Shown here piece by piece: positions 45,863-55,077 of a stretch of DNA of 64,000 nt. The notes under the pieces were generated by a model, which was given only the letters and a program-made list of their open reading frames with translations, made no database searches and was not told the origin of the DNA. Position numbers and translations under genes: made by a program. The DNA is from Leptolyngbyaceae cyanobacterium RM1_1_2 (GTDB lineage Bacteria; Cyanobacteriota; Cyanobacteriia; Phormidesmidales; Phormidesmidaceae), in assembly GCA_012032345.1 (NCBI GenBank), contig JAAUQI010000020.1:1-64000 (forward strand), given 5' to 3'. The number at the start of each line of letters is the position of its first letter. Positions within the stretch are counted from its first letter, which is position 1.

Positions 45863-46669
45863 ATGACACAGAATCAGCGTCACGATTCTGCCTACGCAGA
45901 TCTCAATTTATTTCCATCGGAAACTTCGAAGATCCCAAAGGCGACAGCAGAAACTTCTTCCATTCCTGAGCGACTGACTCGCTTGATCTGGCGCTATCCG
46001 TTTGGCCTGCTGGCAGGAATTTGGCTAGTCTCCGTGCTGATTGCGCTATTGGCCTTTGGAGGGCTGACCGATCCGGGTGCCGATCCTGCTCCTCAAGCCG
46101 CAGAGCCTTCGCCGTTGCGATCGCAGTCCTCATCCCCTGAGTCTATACCCCAACCGTCATCCACCACCGCCGCTCTGCCCAGGGCAGAGTCCAGCAGCGC
46201 GATCGCAGAAATCTCTCAGTCTTCTACGGCAGAGTTTCCGGGCTGGTCGCTGCTTTTACTGGTAGGAGCCTGTGCTGGAGGCTGTTTTGTACTCTCTCGC
46301 TGTTTACAGCAGCCCGCAACTGCCAGTACCCCTGAGGCCAACCGTCGCTCCTCCCGCAGGCCGATTGCCGCTAAGGGTTCGATTCAGGCTGGGCCTAAGC
46401 GTCTCAGGCCCTTTGAACCTCAGCTGGCTCAGCCTGCAGACGAAGAGGCATTGCCAGCGCCTCAGTTTACATCTGCTGCCACCGGTTCAATTGGCCCTGC
46501 GTCCTGGCCAGCCTCTACTGCCGTAGCCCCTAGGCCAACAGCATACGAAGCGACTTCTGTGGTGACAGTTTTACCCGCAGAGGCCGATCATCCGCTCGAC
46601 TGGCCTGGAGGTAGCTTGGCCCATCAGCTTGATATCCGCCAGCAGCGATCGCTGTCTTCTCTGCTCTAG
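45863..46669 (+). CDS. Two-helix, Ser/Pro-rich membrane protein of unknown function
   Basis: The 268-residue protein has two membrane segments (GLLAGIWLVSVLIALLAFGG, about 50-70; WSLLLLVGACAGGCFVLSRC, about 131-150) joined by a Ser/Pro-rich periplasmic loop. A Pro/Ala-rich cytoplasmic tail of about 115 residues follows. No domain is recognised. It begins 85 bases after the M23 peptidase and may be co-transcribed with it. Confidence 0.65.
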   Translation: MTQNQRHDSAYADLNLFPSETSKIPKATAETSSIPERLTRLIWRYPFGLLAGIWLVSVLIALLAFGGLTDPGADPAPQAAEPSPLRSQSSSPESIPQPSSTTAALPRAESSSAIAEISQSSTAEFPGWSLLLLVGACAGGCFVLSRCLQQPATASTPEANRRSSRRPIAAKGSIQAGPKRLRPFEPQLAQPADEEALPAPQFTSAATGSIGPASWPASTAVAPRPTAYEATSVVTVLPAEADHPLDWPGGSLAHQLDIRQQRSLSSLL

Positions 46670-46687
46670 CGCTTTTCTAAGTCACTT

Positions 46688-47608
46688 TTGAACTGCCTAC
46701 CCGTCATCTACCATCCAGATTACGTGGTTCCCTTGCCTGCTGAACACCGTTTTCCGATGGCGAAGTTTAGTCTGCTCTGTGAGCAGTTGCTGGCCGAAAA
46801 GGTAATCGGCCCCAGCCAGATCTATCAGCCAGGGCCACCCCCGCCTGACTGGATTGAATGGGTGCATACGGCTGCCTACGCTCAGGCTTACCGCCAGGGA
46901 ACCCTGAGCGAAAAAGCTCTACGCCGTATTGGTTTACCCTGGAGTCCGGCTCTGGTTCAGCGCACCTGCATCGCAGTGGGTGGCACAATTTTGACGGCCA
47001 AGCTAGCGCTGCAGTGGGGTCTAGCCTGCAATACTGCCGGAGGCACACACCATGCCTTTGCTGACTATGGTTCGGGCTTTTGTATCTTTAATGATCTAGC
47101 GATCGCTGCTCGCGTTTTGCAAAAGCAGGGGCTGGTGCGCCAGGTTTTAATCGTCGATTTAGACGTACATCAGGGCGATGGCACCGCTCAAATTTTTCAC
47201 AACGATCCCAGCGTGTTCACCTTTTCCATGCACTGTGAGGTCAACTTTCCAGGCCGCAAGCAGCAGAGCGACCTAGATATTCCCCTGGCGGAGGGGCTAG
47301 AAGACGATGCTTATCTAAGCTGCCTCAAGGCGCACCTGCCCGATCTGCTCAGTCAGCTCAGGCCAGATTTAGTCTTGTTTGATGCCGGGGCCGATACTCA
47401 CAAAGGCGATCGCTTAGGGAAATTGGCACTCAGCGATCAGGGTCTATACCAGCGAGAATATTATGTACTTAGTACCTGTGTGGCAGCAGGGTATCCCGTT
47501 GCCAGCGTGATTGGAGGAGGGTACGCTGAAGATATGGCAGCGCTGGTTAACCGCCACGCCATGCTGCACCGGGCGGCAGCTAGCGTGTATCTCCAGTATC
47601 GGCTGTAG
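46688..47608 (+). CDS. Histone-deacetylase / acetoin-utilisation (AcuC) family protein
   Basis: The product is 306 residues from TTG 46688 (MNCLPVIYHPDYVVPLPAEH). It has the arginase-deacetylase fold: NTAGGTHHAFADYGSGFCIF with the catalytic His pair, VLIVDLDVHQGDGTAQIF with zinc-ligand Asp and His, and FDAGADTHKGDRLG with the second zinc Asp. It probably deacetylates a protein lysine or a small acetylated amine. The substrate in cyanobacteria is unknown. It starts 18 bases after the preceding gene and ends just before trhO. Confidence 0.88.
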   Translation: MNCLPVIYHPDYVVPLPAEHRFPMAKFSLLCEQLLAEKVIGPSQIYQPGPPPPDWIEWVHTAAYAQAYRQGTLSEKALRRIGLPWSPALVQRTCIAVGGTILTAKLALQWGLACNTAGGTHHAFADYGSGFCIFNDLAIAARVLQKQGLVRQVLIVDLDVHQGDGTAQIFHNDPSVFTFSMHCEVNFPGRKQQSDLDIPLAEGLEDDAYLSCLKAHLPDLLSQLRPDLVLFDAGADTHKGDRLGKLALSDQGLYQREYYVLSTCVAAGYPVASVIGGGYAEDMAALVNRHAMLHRAAASVYLQYRL

Positions 47609-47636
47609 TTTAGATTTACGTCGGTCGGCCAGACTT

Positions 47637-48545
47637 ATGACGATTGTGGCTGCGTTTTATCGGTTTGTCTCTCTCCCCGATGCGCCAAACCTGCAAAAGA
47701 ACCTTTCAGATCAGTGTGAGGCCAATGGCATCAAAGGCACTATTTTGCTAGCCGACGAAGGCATCAACGCCACCATTGCCGGATCGCGCCAGGGCATTGA
47801 GGCTGTTTTGACCTTTTTGCAGCAGGATTCTCGTTTTGACAATCTCGAAGTGAGAGAATCAGAGGCCCAAACGCCGCCTTTTGAGCGGCTGAAGGTACGG
47901 CTGAAGCGAGAAATTGTCACTTTTGGCAACGCCACAGCAAATCCGGCCTACCAGGTAGGCACCTACGTTGACCCTAAAGATTGGAACCAGCTCATTGACG
48001 ATCCCACCACCCTGGTGATTGATACTCGCAACGAGTACGAGGTCTCAATTGGTACCTTTGCCAGCGCAGTCAACCCCCAGACCCGCTCTTTTCGAGAATT
48101 TCCTGGCTACGTCCAGACCCATTTAGACCCTCAAAAGCACACCCGCGTGGCCATGTTTTGTACGGGGGGCATTCGCTGTGAGAAAGCCTCAGCCTATTTG
48201 CTCAGTCAAGGCTTTGAGCAGGTTTACCACCTCCAGGGCGGTATTCTCAGATATCTCAAGGAAGTCCCGCCTGCAGAGAGTCGGTGGCAGGGAGAATGCT
48301 TTGTCTTCGATGAGCGCGTGGCAGTCGGCCACGGGTTAGAACCGGGCAGCTACGAAATGTGCCACGCCTGTGGTCATCCCATTGAGCAGGCGGCTCAGGC
48401 TTCACCCCAGTATGAAGCGGGAATTTCCTGTCCGGCCTGCTACGATCGCCTCACCCCTGAACGCCGCGATCGCCTGCGGCAGCGCCAGCAACAGCAGGCT
48501 CAAAGCAATCAGAAAAGTGATCAAATCGCTGAGTCCGGCACTTAG
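47637..48545 (+). CDS. trhO: tRNA uridine-34 5-hydroxylase (rhodanese domain)
   Basis: The product is 302 residues from ATG 47637; the frame is open further upstream, but that part overlaps the deacetylase gene. It has an N-terminal ferredoxin-like domain (MTIVAAFYRFVSLPDAPNLQ; LLADEGINATIAG), a rhodanese domain (VIDTRNEYEVSIGTF; FCTGGIRCEKASAYL with the active Cys), and a C-terminal zinc-like region (CHACGHPIEQ and ISCPACYDRL). TrhO makes 5-hydroxyuridine at the tRNA wobble position using O2. The Gln-rich tail is unusual but short. Confidence 0.93.
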   Translation: MTIVAAFYRFVSLPDAPNLQKNLSDQCEANGIKGTILLADEGINATIAGSRQGIEAVLTFLQQDSRFDNLEVRESEAQTPPFERLKVRLKREIVTFGNATANPAYQVGTYVDPKDWNQLIDDPTTLVIDTRNEYEVSIGTFASAVNPQTRSFREFPGYVQTHLDPQKHTRVAMFCTGGIRCEKASAYLLSQGFEQVYHLQGGILRYLKEVPPAESRWQGECFVFDERVAVGHGLEPGSYEMCHACGHPIEQAAQASPQYEAGISCPACYDRLTPERRDRLRQRQQQQAQSNQKSDQIAESGT

Positions 48546-48604
48546 CAAAGCCCCTATGCTAAGCTGTCAGACCAAAGGCATTTACTCATCTCAGGGATAT
48601 CAGC

Positions 48605-48985
48605 ATGGAAAAAGCGGCTACCATTAGCTACGAAGCCGGAATTGCGGCTTTGGTTGGGGCTGGAATTGTGCTGGCAGGATTTGCTTTTGCGGGTCAAAAA
48701 CTAATGGGCACAGCGGCCTTTGCCCCCCGCTTAGGCAAATATCAGCAGCAGTGGGAACAGGTTCATCAGGCGATCGCCGTTTGGGATCTGCAAACGGCCA
48801 AAGCCAACCTGATACCCCTTAGCCACAGCCGGGATAGATGCGTTGCTGAATTTGCCCAAAACCTCAACCAGCAGCTTAGCACTCAAGGAGCAGAGGCTTT
48901 TCGAGCGGTTAACCAAATTAAGCGATCGCTCAACGATCAGGCAGACTGCAAGCTTGAGATTACCCCCTATGAATTTTCACCCTAG
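48605..48985 (+). CDS. Small single-helix membrane protein of unknown function
   Basis: The 126-residue protein has one N-terminal membrane helix (GIAALVGAGIVLAGFAFAGQ, about 12-31). A soluble helical part follows with two cysteines (DRCVAEFAQN and QADCKLEI). No family is recognised. It follows trhO by 60 bases, with a GGATATCAGC stretch before the ATG, and faces the ArsA-like gene tail-to-tail with a five-base gap. Confidence 0.65.
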   Translation: MEKAATISYEAGIAALVGAGIVLAGFAFAGQKLMGTAAFAPRLGKYQQQWEQVHQAIAVWDLQTAKANLIPLSHSRDRCVAEFAQNLNQQLSTQGAEAFRAVNQIKRSLNDQADCKLEITPYEFSP

Positions 48986-48990
48986 CCCCG

Positions 48991-50178
48991 CTATTTTGAG
49001 CTAGCAGGAGCAAATCGAATTTTTAGATAGTCGTCTTCTATTTTCGCTCCCGACGGCTGCAAAGCGGCTAGTGCCTGGGGCAAGACTAGATTACGACGGT
49101 GATTGCCAATGCGGATGTTGAGTTCGTCTGAGGTTTTGCTAAGTTCAATTTGATCTTTAGGAATTCCGGGCAGATACACTTCTAAGCTGTAGTGATCTGC
49201 GGCTTGAACCACTCGCAGCGTTGTTTCTTTGTAGTAAACCTGAGTAGGATCTTCTGACTCATAGAGCGTATCTTTGAGTCGATAGAGCGCTGTCATACCG
49301 CACATCTCCTCAGAAAAAAGCGGTACTTCTTTGACCGGCAAGGGGTGAAAGTTGTCGTGAATTTCCTGGCGGTAAGTTTGCTGCTGGTCTTTCCAGCGCT
49401 GAAAGAAAGGATCCTGGACGCTATCTGGAATGATTCGGTTTGCAATTACCAAATCGGTACCCACATTGTAGAGGCTGAGGTAAGCGTGGGCGCGTAAAGA
49501 CTCTTTTATCACCATCTTCTCAGGATTGGTGACCAGCCGTACCGAAGTGGTGGCAGCATCAGTGAGCACTTTTTCGAGGGCCTCTAGCTGTTCATAAAAC
49601 TCATAGGGCGCATCCATAACCTCAGTTGTCGGCAGCGAAAAGCCAGCCACAGGGCGAAAGATTGGCTCTACCAGCGGGCGCAGCGCCGCAGAAACCGCTT
49701 GAAAAGGCTTGTAGAGACGTCGCATGTACCAGCCAGCGACCTCGGGCAGACTCAGCAGCCGCAGCGCCGTGCCAGTGGGGGCAGAATCAATAATTAAAAC
49801 ATCATACTCCCCCTCATCATAGTGACGCTTCATCCGCACTAGGCTAAAAATTTCGTCCATACCGGGCAAAATCGCCAGCTCTTCCGCTTCGACGCCCTGG
49901 AGTCCTCGGGCCTGCAGGACTTCTGTAATGTAGCGCTTGACAGCTCCCCAGTTGCCTTCTAGTTCCCTCAGCGCGTCTAGCTCAGCAGCCCACAGATTAG
50001 GCTGTACCTGTAGAGGATCGTGCTCTAACTCTAAATCAAAGCTATCTGCCAAGGAGTGGGCCGGATCGGTGCTGAGGACTAGCGTTTTGTAACCTAGCTC
50101 AGCGCAGCGCAGCCCTGTTGCCGCAGCTACAGAAGTTTTACCCACACCTCCCTTCCCAGTCATCAGGATGACGCGCAT
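48991..50178 (-). CDS. ArsA/Get3-family ATPase with C-terminal HSP20-like domain
   Basis: The 395-residue ATPase has Walker [12 protein letters not shown] (about 6-16), the switch I region [12 protein letters not shown], and [20 protein letters not shown] (Walker B region). Residues about 320-395 look like an alpha-crystallin/HSP20-type sheet ([37 protein letters not shown]). Such fusions occur in cyanobacterial ArsA-like proteins. The role is probably handling of membrane-protein clients or chaperone-like ATPase work rather than arsenite transport. No ars genes are adjacent, so an arsenic function is not indicated. Confidence 0.88.
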   Translation of the reverse strand: MRVILMTGKGGVGKTSVAAATGLRCAELGYKTLVLSTDPAHSLADSFDLELEHDPLQVQPNLWAAELDALRELEGNWGAVKRYITEVLQARGLQGVEAEELAILPGMDEIFSLVRMKRHYDEGEYDVLIIDSAPTGTALRLLSLPEVAGWYMRRLYKPFQAVSAALRPLVEPIFRPVAGFSLPTTEVMDAPYEFYEQLEALEKVLTDAATTSVRLVTNPEKMVIKESLRAHAYLSLYNVGTDLVIANRIIPDSVQDPFFQRWKDQQQTYRQEIHDNFHPLPVKEVPLFSEEMCGMTALYRLKDTLYESEDPTQVYYKETTLRVVQAADHYSLEVYLPGIPKDQIELSKTSDELNIRIGNHRRNLVLPQALAALQPSGAKIEDDYLKIRFAPASSK

Positions 50179-50514
50179 AAAATGCTCTATCTCAGAAACG
50201 TTACATTCTTTTACTGTATCGGGTTTGCCCCAAAACCGGGTGAGTTTTTGTGACTTGTAATGCTTTTTAGAATTTGAACATCCCTTTTTCGAGGCGATCG
50301 CTGATCTGAGCCAGCAGGCTCTAGGGCTAAAGTACCGTCAGTTTGCTTAAAGAAGTACTAAAGCAGCAGCGCCTACGTCCCACTTAGAGACCTGTGCCGT
50401 TGACACGCTGCGGAAGCTGACTAAGGCTTATGATGGATATAAAGCCATATCAATTGCCCGATTATTTCTTGTTAGCTTCAAAATATAATCAAAAAGCGTT
50501 TAGCGATTTAAGCA
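50179..50514. other. Intergenic region between divergent genes
   Basis: About 336 bases hold the promoters of the ArsA-like gene (leftward) and the small hypothetical gene (rightward). AT-rich sequence lies at 50440-50500. No gene, repeat or clear operator is seen. Confidence 0.4.
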
Positions 50515-50892
50515 ATGCTGACACTGTCTGACCAAGAGGCAAATCTTCCTGTTTCCGTTTCTGAGAAAAAGATGGAGGCAGAACGTATGCACGACGTACA
50601 TTTGATTCTGGAAAATCTTTTTTTACGGGAAGCAACATCCGTCAGGCTAATACTAGACTGTCTTTACGACATTGGCTCAATCAACCTGATTAACGAAAGG
50701 TTTGCTAATCGCCCCTTAAACCGCGTCATGAAGCTAGTAGCTAAAATGACGAAGCCTGCTTTTCGCTTTTTTGCCCTCAGGTGGTTTCAAAAAAACTGTC
50801 CTCGCCTGATTACTAACTGGCTCTACACTCAGGTGCTTTTCTCTGGCGACTTTTTGAAAGCTTCTCCCGTACCTACAGCGGATGAAGGATAG
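50515..50892 (+). CDS. Small hypothetical cyanobacterial protein
   Basis: The 125-residue protein starts at ATG 50515. It has a helical core (HDVHLILENLFLREATSVRL, ILDCLYDIGSINLINERFAN) and a basic, aromatic C-terminal half (KMTKPAFRFFALRWFQKNC). I recall this type as conserved but uncharacterised in cyanobacteria. A large membrane-protein gene follows after 51 bases. Confidence 0.62.
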   Translation: MLTLSDQEANLPVSVSEKKMEAERMHDVHLILENLFLREATSVRLILDCLYDIGSINLINERFANRPLNRVMKLVAKMTKPAFRFFALRWFQKNCPRLITNWLYTQVLFSGDFLKASPVPTADEG

Positions 50893-50943
50893 CTGATTTT
50901 TGGCTGCTCCTGATTTGAAAGTATAGATCTGGAGTTCAGGGTA

Positions 50944-52673
50944 TTGCTGACGTTCTGGAAACAGCTCTGGGGGCATTTAAGGGCCAAATCTCCCAAAGGA
51001 CAATACGTTTGGCTAGGGCTTAGCTTAGTCATGTCGCTATTTTGGGGTCTACAATCGCTTCACTTTGCTTTCAGCCGCGATTTTCTGATCCAGGACGATG
51101 CTCGACAGCACATTTTTTGGATGCAGCGGTTTATCAACCCGGCATTGTTTCCCAACGATTTGATTGCTGATTACTTTCAATCGGTAGCGCCACCGGGATT
51201 CACGGCTTTCTATTACCTGTTTGCCCAGGTTGGACTCAGTCCCTCTCTGCTAAGTAAGCTGTTACCCACCGTTTTAGGCGTTTTGGCGACGCTGTACTGT
51301 TTTGGAGTCAGTCTACAGCTTTTGCCGGTGCCGGCAGCTGCTTTTCTGTCTACGCTGCTACTCAATCAGGGGTTGTGGATGGAGGATGATCTGGTGAGCG
51401 CTACGCCTCGCGCCTTTTTGTACCCGCTGTTGCTGGCGTTTCTGTACTATCTGCTGCGCCATTCTTGGTGGAGTACTTTAGCTTGTTTATCTTTGCTTTG
51501 CCTGTTTTACCCACAAATGGCGCTTTTGGCGATCGCCGTCTTAAGCCTGCGCCTTTTTGACTGGCGTTGTGGTCATCTATGTCTATCAAATTCTAAGGGT
51601 AGCTACCAGCTATGGGGAGCGGGGCTGCTGGTTATGGCGGCAATTTTGCTGCCCTATAAACTCACAACTACTGAGTTTGGCCCCTTGATTACGGTGACTC
51701 AGGCTAAGCAGCTTGCTACCTTCAACTACGTAGACGGATACTACGGGCGATCGTTTTTCTTTTCAGAGAACCCGTTAATCTTTTGGCTGTTTGGCCCCCG
51801 CAGCGGACTGCTGTTTTGGGGAATTTTCTCGCCGCTGGCGCTAACCGGGTTAGCCCTGCCTGTGCTCTTGAACCAACCGCAAAAGTTCCCGGTTGCAAAG
51901 CGGGTTTCGCCACAGATTTACCTGCTGGTGCAGGTCGTTTGGGCTGGGCTGGGACTTTTTTTTCTGGCCCATCTGCTGCTGTTTCAGCTACATTTTCCCA
52001 ACCGATACGTCTATCACAGTCTGCGAACTGTGCTGGCGATCGCGGCGGGTATGAGCCTGTACATCTATTTTGAGGCTTTACTGCGCCCTCCTGCCAGTCT
52101 GCCTAAGCGCAACAAACTGGCGATCGCTTTTCAAATTGGCTGTGTAGCTTTGCTGCTGCTGGTTCCTTTCTCTGCTGGGCTAACGCTGCCCAATCAGCTC
52201 TTCAAACCAGCCAGAGAGCCAGAGCTACACCAGTTTTGCAGCAGCAGCCCGCTGCTAGCCTCGTCGTGTCTTTAGACAAAGAAGCCGACAATATCCCGAC
52301 TTTTTCGCAGCGATCGACGCTAGTTGCCCAAGAATATGCCTTTCCATACCACTGGGGCTATTACACTCAGTTTCGTCAGCGAGTACTGGCCCTGAGCGCT
52401 GCGCAATACAGCAGCGATCCGCAGCAGCTAAGGCAGTTTATTGGGCAGTTTGGGGCCGATTTCTGGCTGCTAGACAAACAATCGTTCACGCCCGAGTACG
52501 TGACTGAAAATCGTCTTCTGCGAGAATTTTCACAAACTGACAGAGTTCTCCAGGGTTTGGAGAATCCAGAACTAGTGCTGCCAAACCTGATCGCAAGCTG
52601 TACAGCCCTAGAGACAGACAGCCGAGTTTTGCTAGACGCTCACTGCATAGCCCAGCAAAGCCAGCTACAGTAG
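50944..52673 (+). pseudogene. Large multi-pass membrane protein of unknown function, split by a one-base frameshift
   Basis: The first frame (TTG 50944 to 52275, 443 residues) has about ten membrane helices and ends out of register after ELHQF. The next frame starts QQQPAASLVVSLDKEADNIP and continues to 52673 as a soluble C-terminal domain. Adding one T to the T-run at 52234-52237 gives QFLQQQPAAS and a single protein of about 575 residues. The layout (DDARQHIFW near the N-terminus, many helices, a soluble end) resembles glycosyltransferase-C-like or DUF6798-type proteins, but I cannot assign it. GGAG at 50931 precedes the TTG. Confidence 0.78.
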
Positions 52674-52710
52674 CAGCTATGAAGACGGCTACCGGCTGCG
52701 ATCGCGTGGC

Positions 52711-53673
52711 TCAAAACCGAGCGCGGTCGTGGGGTGCTCCAAAGTCAATTACTGGCCCCACCGGGACAATTCCGGTGGGGTTAACGCTGGGGTGGCTGCG
52801 GTAGTAGTGCTCTTTGATGTGATTGAGGTAGCAGGTTTCTTTGACCCCCGGATGCTGGTAGAGATCCTTGAGATAGTTCCACAGGTGGGGATAGTCAATG
52901 ATGCGCTGCAAATTGCACTTGAAATGGCTGTAATAAACTGCGTCAAAACGCAGCAGGGTAGTAAACATGCAAAAGTCAGCTTCACTCAGGCGATCGCCGC
53001 AGAGATAGCGCTGCTGGCTAAGTACCGTTTCCCAGTGATTTAGTGCCTCAAACAGGTCGCTAAAGGCACTCTCATAAGCACTCTGCTGAGTGGCAAAACC
53101 CGCCCGATAAACGCCGTTGTTGATAGGTTCATAGATTTGATCGATGGCATCGTCGATTTTAGTCTGCAAATCTTCAGGATAAAAATTAGCATCCACCTGA
53201 GCCACCTGCCCAAATGCTGTGTCTAACATGCGTATGATTTCACGCGATTCGTTGTTGACAATGCGGTTTGTCTCCTTGTCCCACAAAATCGGCACCGTCA
53301 CCCGCCCGGTAAAATTGGGTTCAGCTTTGAGATAAACCTCGCGCAGATACTGGCTGCCGTTGACTGTATCCGGCAGGCATTCAGGCCGATTAGAAAAAGC
53401 CCAGCCCTCATCTCCCATATAAGGATCTACCACAGACAGCGAAATTGCAGATTCCAGTTCCTTAAGGCTGCGCATCAGCAGGGTTCGGTGCGCCCAAGGG
53501 CAGGCATAAGACACATAGAGATGATACCGCCCCGCCGCTGCCGGGTAGCCACTCGAACCGTCTGCGGTGATCCAGTCTCGAAACGTAGTAGACGGACGCA
53601 CAAATTTCCCCTCGCCGTCTTCCTGATCACGCTTACTTTTCCACTGGCCCTCTATCAGCATTCCTAGCGCCAT
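52711..53673 (-). CDS. Glutathionyl-hydroquinone reductase (ECM4/YqjG-type glutathione transferase)
   Basis: The 320-residue protein is an Xi-class glutathione transferase: active Cys58 in YVSYACPWAHRTLLM, then VPILWDKETNRIVNNESREI, and a helical domain with NNGVYRAGFATQQSAYE. These enzymes reduce glutathionyl-hydroquinones and recycle quinones. The start is ATG 53673; ATG at residue 5 is an alternative. It faces the large membrane-protein gene tail-to-tail. Confidence 0.93.
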   Translation of the reverse strand: MALGMLIEGQWKSKRDQEDGEGKFVRPSTTFRDWITADGSSGYPAAAGRYHLYVSYACPWAHRTLLMRSLKELESAISLSVVDPYMGDEGWAFSNRPECLPDTVNGSQYLREVYLKAEPNFTGRVTVPILWDKETNRIVNNESREIIRMLDTAFGQVAQVDANFYPEDLQTKIDDAIDQIYEPINNGVYRAGFATQQSAYESAFSDLFEALNHWETVLSQQRYLCGDRLSEADFCMFTTLLRFDAVYYSHFKCNLQRIIDYPHLWNYLKDLYQHPGVKETCYLNHIKEHYYRSHPSVNPTGIVPVGPVIDFGAPHDRARF

Positions 53674-53784
53674 TTGCCTGTCTCTCTAGTTTTCTGCGAT
53701 CGCTAGCATAACGAACTCTGACTTAGTTAGACTCCATCCAATGTGCAATACTCCCTCACCTGACTAACTGACAAAAGTTCCTCG

Positions 53785-53863
53785 TGTAGGTTGGATGGAA
53801 CGAAGTGAAACCCAACACCCACAATAGTTTTGTTGGGTTCCCTTTCCTTTCGCCCAACCTACA
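53785..53863. repeat. 79-bp imperfect palindromic intergenic repeat
   Basis: Outer arms TGTAGGTTGG (53785-53794) and CCAACCTACA (53854-53863), and inner arms AACCCAACA / TTGGGTT, build a nested hairpin. Its core (TAGGTTGG...AACCCAACA) is a widespread dispersed cyanobacterial element, here 60 bases past the 3' end of the chorismate lyase gene. It is probably a non-autonomous or MITE-like repeat. Confidence 0.75.
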
Positions 53864-53924
53864 GCAGAATCCCTATTCTCTATTCCCTATCCCCTCACCC
53901 CTAGCTAAGCCGCTAGCGATTCAA

Positions 53925-54548
53925 TCAAACGTCAGCGCTGTCAATCTGGGTAGGGCCAAGATAGCGACTCAGGTAAGGAGAAAACACTTCATAAATCAGC
54001 GTCAGCGGTTTGCCATCGTGCCAAAACAGATAGTGGCGTCCCCAAAAAGGCCCTTGCTGGCCAAAGGCTACTGCTAAAGGCCGGGAGTGGCCGTAGTAAA
54101 TTCCTTGAATGTCTCGATAAAGCTCCGTGCGCAAGCGGGCAAGGCTAGCCCAAATCGGCAGCGAACGGTTTTGCAGATAGTCATCTACATGGCTGGCCTC
54201 CCACCAGGAAGTGGCATAGGCTAAACGCTGTCCTGAAGCCGTCCTTAGCCAAACCTGGCGGCGCAGACGCGGCCCAGGCACCCTGCGGATGAGATCCGGA
54301 GCACCGTCAAAATCTAAGCCAATGGCGGACATATCAATCACGTCAACTTCTGTCCGCTCTCGGGTCAGCAACTGCAGGTGGCGAGTCGGGGAACCATCAC
54401 CCAGGAGTAAAATTTGCCAGGCAGGGGCCAGCTGGTGGTGAGACAGCCCCCTCTGAACAGTCGCTGCGCCACCCTGCCAGAGAGGGTCGAGAGCATACCA
54501 CGTGGACGGTGTCGTTGTATCTTCTATCTGGTGATAAGCCGAAGTCAA
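53925..54548 (-). CDS. Chorismate lyase (4-hydroxybenzoate synthase, cyanobacterial type)
   Basis: The 207-residue protein is of the DUF98 chorismate-lyase type: LSHHQLAPAWQILLLGDGSP, RRQVWLRTASGQRLAYATSW, LARLRTELYRDIQGIYYGHS. It removes pyruvate from chorismate to make 4-hydroxybenzoate, the plastoquinone ring precursor in cyanobacteria. Start: a TTG at 54548 is the first start in frame, since a stop lies just upstream. It is monocistronic. Confidence 0.88.
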   Translation of the reverse strand: MTSAYHQIEDTTTPSTWYALDPLWQGGAATVQRGLSHHQLAPAWQILLLGDGSPTRHLQLLTRERTEVDVIDMSAIGLDFDGAPDLIRRVPGPRLRRQVWLRTASGQRLAYATSWWEASHVDDYLQNRSLPIWASLARLRTELYRDIQGIYYGHSRPLAVAFGQQGPFWGRHYLFWHDGKPLTLIYEVFSPYLSRYLGPTQIDSADV

Positions 54549-54667
54549 AACTGGTTGTTACAAAACTTCAATTACAACCTTCATCATAGGGCAAACGCCT
54601 GCTTGCGGAAGAGCCAGCAAGCATCGGAGCAATCATCTCCAGCAAAAACCCGGTCAAAAATCCAGTC

Positions 54668-54708
54668 AAAAAAGCCGTAGGGAGAGCAGACTTCTCCACG
54701 GCTTTTTT
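54668..54708 (-). terminator. Intrinsic terminator downstream of tRNA-Leu
   Basis: AAAAAAGCCGT (54668-54678) pairs with ACGGCTTTTTT (54698-54708), extended by GGAGA/TCTCC. It lies ten bases past the tRNA 3' end, read on the minus strand. Confidence 0.85.
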
Positions 54709-54718
54709 GTGTTTCAAA

Positions 54719-54800
54719 TGCGGATGGCGAGACTCGAACTCGCAAGGCGTACGCCACACGCCCCTCAAGCGTGCGTGTCTACCAGTTCCACCACATCCGC
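54719..54800 (-). tRNA. trnL-GAG: tRNA-Leu (anticodon GAG)
   Basis: On the minus strand the acceptor arm GCGGATG...CATCCGC and discriminator A enclose a D-arm with GTGGTGGAACTGGTAGACAC, an anticodon stem CACGC/GCGTG with loop TTGAGGG (anticodon GAG), a long variable arm (class II, as in tRNA-Leu) and a T-arm GCGAGTTCGAGTCTCGC. The 3' CCA is not encoded. It reads leucine codons CUC and CUU. Confidence 0.96.
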
Positions 54801-55077
54801 CCAGGGATAGCTCAGATCTCAAATCGGAACATAACCACAGGGATAGATTATAGCCCGGCATGAGAGCATTTTAAACACGGCATGTCAAAATAATCGCGGC
54901 CTCTTCTGCATGATAGAATCAGCTTCCGTCATATGATGCAGAATATTGCCAGCAAAGGCGATCGCAATGCTTTGTCGCAGCACGATAAGGATAGGGGCTT
55001 ACTTGTCTAGCCGCGATCGCAAGATTATTAGGGGTAGGCGACCTGCCTCACGTCCTCAATTTAAACCGAGCTAGCAG

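Noticed and set aside
48991-50178. Arsenite-transport ATPase
   Set aside because: The C-terminal HSP20-like region, the single ATPase domain and the lack of ars neighbours argue against arsenic transport.
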